Shown here piece by piece: positions 1 to 5,407 of a stretch of 6,019 nucleotides of DNA (its first letter is position 1; each line of letters starts with the position of its first letter). Source of the DNA: an uncultured Lachnospiraceae bacterium (GTDB taxonomy: Bacteria; Bacillota_A; Clostridia; Lachnospirales; Lachnospiraceae); assembly GCA_902787595.1 (NCBI GenBank), contig CADAHD010000150.1, forward strand, positions 1 to 6,019, in the 5' to 3' direction. Under the pieces are notes generated by a model that was given only the letters and a program-made list of their open reading frames with translations, ran no database searches and was not told the DNA's origin. The position numbers were made by a program, and so were the translations under genes.

Positions 1-1349
1 CGCTGGGCAATAACTCCCACCAGAGAGTTTGCCAGCATGAAGGGCTCTATTCCCATATCCACCAGTCTGACTACGGTAGATGAAGCGTCATTGGTATGCA
101 GGGTCGAAAGCACCAGGTGACCTGTGATAGCCGCACGTACCGATATGGCAGCGGTTTCATTATCACGCGTCTCACCAACCATTATGATATCGGGATCCTG
201 ACGCAAGAGAGCTCTAAGTCCCACTTCAAAGGTCAGGCCCGCCACATTGTTAACCTGCATCTGATTAAGCTTGGGCACATTTTTCTCCACGGGATCCTCT
301 ATGGTGGAGATGTTCACCGATCTCTTCGACAAAGCCTCCAGTATCATATAAAGGGTCGTAGACTTACCGGAACCTGTAGGTCCTGTTACATATATGATAC
401 CGTTGGGCGAATCCAGCATCCTTGATACCAGATCATAATACTTCTGCTGCATGCCAAAGGTTCCCGAATTGTCAATCGTGGCAGCCGAAGCCAGAAGTCG
501 CAGCACGGCCTTCTCACCAAACACGGTAGGTATAACGGAAACACGGACATTTAAGTTCGTTCCTTCAATGCTGGTACGGAAATGTCCGTCCTGAGGCACA
601 CGGCGCTCTGCGATATCCAGATCTCCCAGTATCTTGATACGCGCTATCAGCGAGTTATGTATATTTTTCTGAAGCTGCATGATATCGGTTATAACACCGT
701 CCAGACGCATACGCACCGAGGTATGGCTTTCGAAAGGTTCGATATGGATATCGGATACATTTGAGTTATATGCCCTTATGATCAGCGAATTAAGAAGGTT
801 TATGATGGGGGTGTCGTCATCGGCATCCTCCACATTCACCTCTACGATCTGCTCCACGAAGTTGGAGTTCTTTGCAGCCTTATCAGCCGCCTTTCTGGCG
901 CTTACTTCAGAATAGTAATACTGAATGGCATTTTCCAGCTGCGCCTTCTCACAGAGCTTGATGACCAGCTGTGCGCCGGTTATCTGACGCACATCCTCTA
1001 TTCCGTAAAAGTTAAGAGGATCGTTAACTACGATATACAGCGACTGATCATCTTCCGCATAGGGCATCATGCAGTACTTTTCTGCCAGAGCCTTGGGTAT
1101 ACGCTCTACAGCCTTGATATCCACATGCAGATCGCCGATGTTGACCACTTCATGATCCAGCCTGCGGCCCAGCGCATCGAGCATCTGTCTTTCGTTGATG
1201 AAGCCCAGCGCTATCAGCGCGCCGCCCATCAGAACGCCCTTGTTCTCCTTCTGGTAGGCTATAGCCTGTCCTATCTGCTCTTCGGTAACGTAGCCGAATT
1301 CCTTTAACACATCACCTATACGTATAGCATTGTTTCTCTTGACTTCCAT
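1..1349 (-). CDS. pilB: Type IV pilus / type II secretion assembly ATPase (PilB/GspE family), C-terminus beyond the window
   Basis: This is a hexameric cytoplasmic ATPase that powers pilus or pseudopilus assembly by acting on the GspF/PilC platform protein. The frame is open for 449 codons from ATG at 1349 to the window edge; family members are usually about 550-570 residues, so roughly the last 100, including any zinc-binding tetracysteine segment, lie outside. Residues 1-150 form a GspE N-terminal/MshEN-like domain with two tandem repeats (10-33 and 40-63). The ATPase core follows: an SDIHIEP Asp box at 199-205, a Walker A GPTGSGKST at 323-331 (Lys329), EDPVE after it, a Walker B region DPDIIMVGE at 385-393 (Glu393), and a His box GHLVLSTLHTNDA with His411 and His418. 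The start is supported by AAAAGGAG six bases upstream. It is the last gene visible in the operon, after an 80-nt gap. PilB versus GspE cannot be settled by sequence alone; a PilT-type retraction ATPase is less likely because the long GspE-type N-terminal domain is present. Confidence 0.96.
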   Translation of the reverse strand, partial: MEVKRNNAIRIGDVLKEFGYVTEEQIGQAIAYQKENKGVLMGGALIALGFINERQMLDALGRRLDHEVVNIGDLHVDIKAVERIPKALAEKYCMMPYAEDDQSLYIVVNDPLNFYGIEDVRQITGAQLVIKLCEKAQLENAIQYYYSEVSARKAADKAAKNSNFVEQIVEVNVEDADDDTPIINLLNSLIIRAYNSNVSDIHIEPFESHTSVRMRLDGVITDIMQLQKNIHNSLIARIKILGDLDIAERRVPQDGHFRTSIEGTNLNVRVSVIPTVFGEKAVLRLLASAATIDNSGTFGMQQKYYDLVSRMLDSPNGIIYVTGPTGSGKSTTLYMILEALSKRSVNISTIEDPVEKNVPKLNQMQVNNVAGLTFEVGLRALLRQDPDIIMVGETRDNETAAISVRAAITGHLVLSTLHTNDASSTVVRLVDMGIEPFMLANSLVGVIAQ

Positions 1350-1355
1350 ATTGGG

Positions 1356-1363
1356 CTCCTTTT
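1356..1363 (-). promoter_or_regulatory. Ribosome binding site of the assembly ATPase gene
   Basis: The minus strand reads AAAAGGAG, six bases before the ATG at 1349. This supports that start, which places the first MshEN-like repeat at residue 10 as usual for the family. Confidence 0.7.
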
Positions 1364-1368
1364 ATAAG

Positions 1369-1389
1369 ATCCTCCGCTTCGCTCAGGAT
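1369..1389 (-). repeat. Weak imperfect hairpin in the 80-nt gap before the ATPase gene
   Basis: ATCCT and AGGAT arms flank an 11-base centre that can add two more G:C pairs (GC GAA GC) after two mismatches. It lies six bases upstream of the ATPase ribosome binding site. There is no U-run, so it is not a terminator. The rest of the gap (1350-1429) holds no recognisable promoter or gene. Confidence 0.25.
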
Positions 1390-1429
1390 GCTGCTCCTGA
1401 ATTTCTTCGCTTCAGATATCCGTTCATTT

Positions 1430-2218
1430 TTATTCTTCTGCTGCTTCTTCTGTATCCTCTGCAGCTTCGCTCTGGTCGCACATATACATGGTAACATTCA
1501 TATTGATCACAGTCGTGGTTATCATCAGCGGCTCAAACTCTCCGCCTTCCCCGGTCTCGCTGTCATAATCCGAATAATCATTGACCATGGATACCTGCTC
1601 CGACCATACACAATTTCTTACCAGCAGCAGTTTATCCGATTTGGAAAGATCTTCTATAAAGCCCTTCAGATCCTCCATATCTCCGGCCAGACGCATGGAA
1701 AGATCCACGGCGTAGATCTCCGAATTATATGAATGTGAGCTTTCATAATCAAACGGATCCTCTTCCTCATCGCTTTTCTTGGAACTGCTTGATTTCTGGG
1801 AAGCCTCTGCCGCCTCCTGAGCTATAAGTTCTGCCATCGCCGAATACTTATAGGGTTCCACGGGCGCAGGCTTGCTGCCCACTCTTATGCTCAGATCATA
1901 AGCCGAAAGTCCTCTGTCCAGTATCATATTGGTAAAGTAACGATCAATCTCGCTGGAACTCATCATGGGAAAATAATGCTCTCTTTCTTCCGCGATAAGC
2001 TCCTCATAAGATTCAGCTTCGGATTCATACATGAACAGCTTTGAGAGCTTGGCATCATTTATTATCATCAGCTCCTGCTGCTTCTCCACTTCCGCCTTCA
2101 TTTTCTTGTCGTTTTTGAGCGCCGGGCGTATGCCCCACCAGCCAAAGCCCACCACCAGAACAATGATGGAAAGTATCACTATAAGCCTTTTATCTCTTTC
2201 TGTCATCTGAGTCTGCAT
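1430..2218 (-). CDS. PilO/GspM-like inner-membrane alignment protein
   Basis: Probably the PilO or GspM component of the alignment subcomplex, a bitopic membrane protein that pairs with the PilN/GspL-type partner encoded just upstream. The 262-residue product has a short basic cytoplasmic N-terminus, one membrane helix at about 11-30 followed by Arg-Pro (typical of GspM/PilO), a charged, probably coiled-coil stretch at 35-85, and two pieces resembling halves of a PilO-like ferredoxin fold: about 87-113, and 168-247 with a GDMEDLKGFIEDLSKSDKLL segment. Between them, 135-165 is low-complexity, with a Ser/Lys run then DEEED. The C-terminus is also acidic. I chose ATG at 2218: AGGTGG lies directly before it, overlapping the stop of the upstream gene, and the membrane helix then falls at the usual place. 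An in-frame TTG at 2248 would add ten residues and overlap the upstream gene, but has no convincing ribosome site. The family is divergent, so the assignment rests on architecture plus context. Confidence 0.82.
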   Translation of the reverse strand: MQTQMTERDKRLIVILSIIVLVVGFGWWGIRPALKNDKKMKAEVEKQQELMIINDAKLSKLFMYESEAESYEELIAEEREHYFPMMSSSEIDRYFTNMILDRGLSAYDLSIRVGSKPAPVEPYKYSAMAELIAQEAAEASQKSSSSKKSDEEEDPFDYESSHSYNSEIYAVDLSMRLAGDMEDLKGFIEDLSKSDKLLLVRNCVWSEQVSMVNDYSDYDSETGEGGEFEPLMITTTVINMNVTMYMCDQSEAAEDTEEAAEE

Positions 2219-2221
2219 ATT

Positions 2222-2231
2222 CCACCTACCT
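2222..2231 (-). promoter_or_regulatory. Ribosome binding site of the PilO-like gene, overlapping the upstream stop codon
   Basis: The minus strand reads AGGTAGGTGG just before ATG at 2218, and the TAG stop of the preceding gene (2228-2226) lies inside it. This decides the ATG start over the alternative TTG at 2248, and implies close translational coupling between the PilM/N-like and PilO-like partners. Confidence 0.65.
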
Positions 2232-3689
2232 TCCTGCGCTCTCTGCAAGTATGCAGGTCACATGTATATTCCAGGTATTATCTCTGCCGTTTAAGCTGTA
2301 GCCCGAATAGGAAACCGAACTGAAAGTATCCTCTTCCTGGATCCTGGCTATGAATTTATTGATATCCTGAACCCTTTCGGAATTGGCCGTAAAGCTCAGG
2401 GAGCCGGCTACGGCGTCAAAACTGGTGATCTCCAGTTCCGCATATCCCATCGCGCAGCGCTCCAGCGGCTCGATTATCTTTGCATTAAAGATGGGGTACG
2501 ACTCTACAGCATTTATAATATTTGTATAACTGTAATATCTGTCACTGCCTTCCGTGATACCGGCAACGGCAGCATCGTAAACACCCAGCTGCATCAGCGT
2601 AGCGGGATTCTCGTTATACTGCTTTAAAGTATCCAGCTCATCGGCTGTTTTCTTTTCGTTAAGCACTGCCCATACCGTGAGGCCTATCATCAGCACAGCT
2701 ACCGCCGAAATAAGCAGTATGCTCTTTCTCCAGAAGTCATCCACCTTCTTTTCCGACTTCTTGGTGCTGTAGTTGCTGAGCATATTATTGCTCTTAACCT
2801 GTCCCAAAAGTCCGCCAAGAGCAGGAAGGACAGTGGTAAGATCAAAGCGTCTGTTAACCTTTGTTCCCAGTCCGCAGTCGAACCAGTCTACTTTTGCTTC
2901 GATGCGTGAGCCGCCGGTCAGCGTTCTGTAGCTGTCCATATCGATTCCCTTAACGCCGGCAACATAGATGTTTTCTATAGGCGTATCCATCTGATTTGCC
3001 TTCATGAACTGAGTCAGCTGTGAAAGAGTCCTTACACATTCTTCAAAGTATTCTTCCGTTCCGGGTTCGGAAAAGCAGCGCTGGCTCGAATAATAGCAGA
3101 AGTTCCCGTCAACCCACAAAACATTGGTCAGCATATTATCGTCCGCCACCTGGACCACGAATGTCTTGTGTCTTTTGGCTGCCGTCTGTTCGAGCATCTT
3201 TATCATCGTGCCTTCGCTTGAATAAATGCCTTTAAGGTTTATTCCCGCAGCATTAAACAGATCGATATAATCCTTGATGAACTCAGACTCTACAGACTCG
3301 GCATATACTTTATTGATCTTGCTGCCTTTTTCCGTCTGCAGTTCGGTATAGGAATATACGGGAGCCGCTTCATCCCTGGCCATATCATTAAACTCTCTGG
3401 CCACAAATTCAAGGGTCTTGGTATGGTTCATCCTGGGCAGCTCTATGCGCTTTCCGGCGATCTTGCTGCTGTTTACCACCAGGCTCACATTATTTGTGGA
3501 CAGCTTGTTATGCGCAAAGAAACCTTTAATAAAGGGCGCTAAAGCTTCCGGATCCATTATCATACCATTGATAACGCTTCCTTCGGGGGATGCCATTGTA
3601 TAGGCCTGTACCGGCTTGGCGCCTTTGCCGCTGCCCCTTGCCGTCACCACCTGTATCTGCTTGTTTGATATATATATTACGGTGCTCAT
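2226..3689 (-). CDS. PilM-PilN-type fusion (GspL-like) alignment-complex protein
   Basis: Probably bridges the cytoplasmic ATPase and the extracytoplasmic part of the alignment complex. In the 487-residue product, residues 1-300 resemble the actin-like PilM/GspL cytoplasmic domain; 323-343 are one clear membrane helix; 345-360 are charged; and 395-483 resemble a PilN/GspL C-terminal ferredoxin-like domain (ELEITSF, then SLSFTANS, a helix VQDINKFIARI, FSSVSYSGYSL and a final WNIHVTCIL strand). In most T4P systems PilM and PilN are separate proteins, PilM docking on a short N-terminal PilN motif (INLLP-like); here one chain carries both, as GspL does. The usual phosphate-binding signatures of the actin fold are not evident: the first is IYISNKQIQVV rather than the common D-[IL]-G-S-x form, and the second is VVQVADD where D-x-G is expected. 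ATP binding is therefore doubtful. Start ATG at 3689 follows GGAGGAG eight bases away. The downstream PilO-like gene begins seven bases after this stop. Confidence 0.86.
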   Translation of the reverse strand: MSTVIYISNKQIQVVTARGSGKGAKPVQAYTMASPEGSVINGMIMDPEALAPFIKGFFAHNKLSTNNVSLVVNSSKIAGKRIELPRMNHTKTLEFVAREFNDMARDEAAPVYSYTELQTEKGSKINKVYAESVESEFIKDYIDLFNAAGINLKGIYSSEGTMIKMLEQTAAKRHKTFVVQVADDNMLTNVLWVDGNFCYYSSQRCFSEPGTEEYFEECVRTLSQLTQFMKANQMDTPIENIYVAGVKGIDMDSYRTLTGGSRIEAKVDWFDCGLGTKVNRRFDLTTVLPALGGLLGQVKSNNMLSNYSTKKSEKKVDDFWRKSILLISAVAVLMIGLTVWAVLNEKKTADELDTLKQYNENPATLMQLGVYDAAVAGITEGSDRYYSYTNIINAVESYPIFNAKIIEPLERCAMGYAELEITSFDAVAGSLSFTANSERVQDINKFIARIQEEDTFSSVSYSGYSLNGRDNTWNIHVTCILAESAGR

Positions 3690-3692
3690 GAG

Positions 3693-3717
3693 ATATGCTC
3701 CTCCGTATATTGTTTAG
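3693..3717 (-). promoter_or_regulatory. Leader and ribosome binding site of the PilM/N-like gene, related to the GspF leader
   Basis: On the minus strand this 25-base stretch begins CTAAAC, continues with an AT-rich TATACGG, and ends AGGAGCATAT, with Shine-Dalgarno GGAGGAG at 3704-3698. The start codon follows six bases after the matched block ends. The leader of the GspF gene (4963-4935) has the same blocks in the same order, with four extra bases overall and its ATG inside the final CATATG. Confidence 0.6.
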
Positions 3718-3725
3718 ATTCAGCA

Positions 3726-3743
3726 GGCGCCGTTTAATGCGCC
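3726..3743 (-). repeat. Inverted repeat over the stop codon of the GspF gene
   Basis: The minus strand reads GGCGCATTAAACGGCGCC: five perfect G:C pairs closing an eight-base loop that contains the TAA stop (3736-3734). No U-run follows, so it is not an intrinsic terminator. It could be a small mRNA hairpin between the GspF and PilM/N-like cistrons, or chance. Confidence 0.4.
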
Positions 3744-4936
3744 GAATTCGCAATAGTCTGATACGATCCGTATATAGGCTGGATCACCGCTATCATTATA
3801 AAGCCTACGATCACTGCCATAACCACTATCATGGTAGGCTCAAGCATTGCCACCATCTTGCTTACTGCCATCTCGGATTCAAATTCCATCTGATCGGCAA
3901 TAGATATCAGCATGGCATCGAGAGCGCCCGTCTCCTCACCGACCATTACAGTGGAAGAAAGCTTCTTTGTAAAGCCGTCAACCCTGTCTATCGCCGTGGA
4001 GAGGTTTTCGCCCGCTCTTATTGCTGCTATAAGTTCGTCAAACTGTGATTCTATATAGGTATTTCCTATAGTAGTCTTTGCGATGGTAAGGCAGGTCAGT
4101 ATGGAAATACCTGCCGAATAAAGACTTGAGAGCGTCCTTGCAAAACGCGCCGTATAAACTATCTTGCGCAGGAGCCCTATGACAGGCAGATGCACCTCCG
4201 CCTTATCCCTTAAATATTTAACCTTGGGGATCGAGAATATCAGCTTTAATAACAGATATCCCACCACGCCAAAGAAGATCAGTATATACCATCTGTGCTG
4301 CACAAAATCGCTTATGGCCATAAGTATGCGCGTTGCCGGAGGCAGCGATTCCATCTGCGCGAACAGATCCTCAAACTGTGGCAGCACGAAGCCCATTATG
4401 ATGATCACCACGGCCACTATCATAACGCCCAGTATCTTGGGATAGGTCATGGAACTCTTTATCTTCTGGTTTAAGCGGTGCTCCTTGCTGTAATACTCCG
4501 CCATCTGCTCGGCTACCTGATCCATGTTGCCGGCGTTTTCGGAGCTGCGTATCATGTTTATGAAAAGGCTGGGGAAAGTATCTCCCTGCTCCATCATCGC
4601 ATCGGAAAGCGGCATACCCTGACGCACGCTCTTAAGCACATCAGCGTAGATCTCTCTCTCCTTCGGCTTTATCGATTCATCCTCAGATATGATCTTAAGC
4701 GCCCTGACCAGTGTAATACCGGCATTTATGAGCTTACCAAGGTTTCGCGAAAAATCTGCAAGACGGTCAGCCTTCAGTCTCCTGGTCCTGGCCTTGCCGG
4801 TCAGCTCCTTTGCTTCTATTAAGAATTTTCCGTCGGCTTTGAGCTTCTCATGCAGGTCCTGTTCGCTCGCGGCGTTCATTGTCCCTGAAAAAGCCTTGCC
4901 CTGTTCATCTTTTGCCTTATATCTGTAGGCTGCCAT
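3734..4936 (-). CDS. pilC: Inner-membrane platform protein of type IV pilus / type II secretion (PilC/GspF family)
   Basis: This integral membrane protein is the platform on which the assembly ATPase acts to load pilin or pseudopilin subunits. The 400-residue length is typical of the family. The N-terminus (MAAYRYKAKDEQGKAFSGTM) matches the usual start, in which a short beta-rich segment precedes the first domain. Two GspF domains follow, at about 61-184 and 264-386. Each contains the helical signature: SENAGNMD at 132-139 in the first and GEETGALD at 333-340 in the second. Membrane helices are at about 166-186, 214-233 and 369-388, the normal three-helix topology. The repeat pattern F-x-R-x-L-x-x-L-x-x-A-G-I (62-74 and 265-277) is intact in both halves. 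ATG at 4936 follows a strong GGGAGGAG. The gene lies 23 nt after a pilin-like gene and 44 nt before the PilM/N-like gene. It appears complete and functional; the symbol would be gspF if the locus is a secretion system. Confidence 0.96.
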   Translation of the reverse strand: MAAYRYKAKDEQGKAFSGTMNAASEQDLHEKLKADGKFLIEAKELTGKARTRRLKADRLADFSRNLGKLINAGITLVRALKIISEDESIKPKEREIYADVLKSVRQGMPLSDAMMEQGDTFPSLFINMIRSSENAGNMDQVAEQMAEYYSKEHRLNQKIKSSMTYPKILGVMIVAVVIIIMGFVLPQFEDLFAQMESLPPATRILMAISDFVQHRWYILIFFGVVGYLLLKLIFSIPKVKYLRDKAEVHLPVIGLLRKIVYTARFARTLSSLYSAGISILTCLTIAKTTIGNTYIESQFDELIAAIRAGENLSTAIDRVDGFTKKLSSTVMVGEETGALDAMLISIADQMEFESEMAVSKMVAMLEPTMIVVMAVIVGFIMIAVIQPIYGSYQTIANSAH

Positions 4937-4963
4937 ATGCTCCTCCCGTATAATACGGTTTAG
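4935..4963 (-). promoter_or_regulatory. Leader and ribosome binding site of the GspF/PilC gene
   Basis: On the minus strand this starts with CTAAAC, where the upstream gene's TAA stop lies, then a palindrome, then GGGAGGAG (4947-4940) and CATATG holding the start codon. It is the longer version of the leader found before the PilM/N-like gene at 3717-3693. Confidence 0.6.
4946..4958. repeat. 13-bp perfect palindrome next to the GspF ribosome binding site
   Basis: CCGTATAATACGG on the plus strand is two six-base arms around one central base. In the mRNA it could fold as five base pairs (CCGUA/UACGG) with a UUA loop, its 3' arm sharing two G residues with the edge of the Shine-Dalgarno sequence. 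As DNA it could equally be a small dyad operator. No matching promoter was found around it. Confidence 0.5.
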
Positions 4964-5388
4964 TAAACAAATATCCTCCAGAGGTAGTCAACAAACCACT
5001 CCTCTCCCGTATCCGTAAGAATGTAGGTCACCAGATAATGATCTGTCTTGTAGGTGAACATCCTTACCTCTCTGCTTTCCCTGTCATAGGACAGCAGTGT
5101 CACGCCATCCGAAACTCCGGCATACTTTTCTACGGCTGCCATAGCGCTTTCTGTCAGTCCGTTATGGGTTTCCGGCGCATATATGCTCTTTCCCACGCCG
5201 TACATTTCAATATCGGCTGTAGCCAGCGCCATGCGTATATTCTTCGCCTCACGAAGGGCTATGCGTCCGTCCGAATGCACTTTAAACACAAAGAAGCCTG
5301 CCAGCAGCACAAATACCAGCACGGCCAGTATCAATGCAAACTTCAGCCAGACTGCCCACCGTCTATTATAATTCTGTTCTGTCCCCAT
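4960..5388 (-). CDS. Pilin-like single-pass membrane protein without a recognisable prepilin cleavage site
   Basis: This 142-residue protein has a basic N-terminus (NRRWAVWLK, 8-16), one strongly hydrophobic helix at about 17-36, then a helical continuation REAKNIRMALATADIEMYG at 46-64 and a small C-terminal region with likely beta strands (96-134). An N-terminal hydrophobic helix running into an amphipathic helix and a small beta domain is the pilin layout, and the position beside gspF/pilC fits a pilin or accessory subunit. However, no Gly-[Phe/Met]-x-x-x-Glu class III processing site precedes the helix, and there is no Glu at the position that would follow cleavage. It may be an unprocessed membrane-anchored accessory protein. 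ATG at 5388 has AAAAAAGGG five bases upstream and lies 19 nt after the preceding stop. I do not recognise a named family; the pilin-like call is an inference from layout and context. Confidence 0.65.
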   Translation of the reverse strand: MGTEQNYNRRWAVWLKFALILAVLVFVLLAGFFVFKVHSDGRIALREAKNIRMALATADIEMYGVGKSIYAPETHNGLTESAMAAVEKYAGVSDGVTLLSYDRESREVRMFTYKTDHYLVTYILTDTGEEWFVDYLWRIFVY

Positions 5389-5407
5389 GTGTACCCTTTT
5401 TTAGTCT

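Noticed and set aside
171..195. Thr394 in the ATPase Walker B region (VGETRD) where many GspE/PilB proteins have Ile (VGEIRD)
   Set aside because: The catalytic Glu393 and the following Arg-Asp are intact, and I believe this substitution is common among Gram-positive homologues, so it does not signal loss of function.
96..425. 109-codon plus-strand frame opposite the ATPase Walker A, Walker B and His-box region
   Set aside because: It lies entirely antisense to the most conserved part of the ATPase, so its sequence is dictated by that gene. The same applies to the other plus-strand frames at 582-915, 1125-1307, 1388-1732, 3020-3235, 3418-3603, 3695-4048, 4164-4928 and 5038-5463.
1312..1497. 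61-codon minus-strand frame bridging the end of the PilO-like gene and the start of the ATPase gene
   Set aside because: It overlaps both real genes in another frame, has no ribosome site of its own, and its Lys/Gln/Glu-rich product resembles nothing; it is a shadow.
2219..2248. TTG at 2248 as the start of the PilO-like gene
   Set aside because: It would overlap the previous gene and has no good ribosome site, whereas ATG at 2218 follows AGGTGG directly and puts the membrane helix at the usual place.
3526..3753. 75-codon minus-strand frame with a very Arg-rich start spanning the gap between the GspF and PilM/N-like genes
   Set aside because: Out of frame with both real genes and mostly inside the PilM/N-like coding region, which has strong domain support and its own ribosome site.
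4946..4990. Possible promoter before the GspF gene (TATTAT as -10, TTGACT as -35)
   Set aside because: The two boxes are about 30 bases apart, far from the usual 16-18, and the -10 is simply part of the palindrome.
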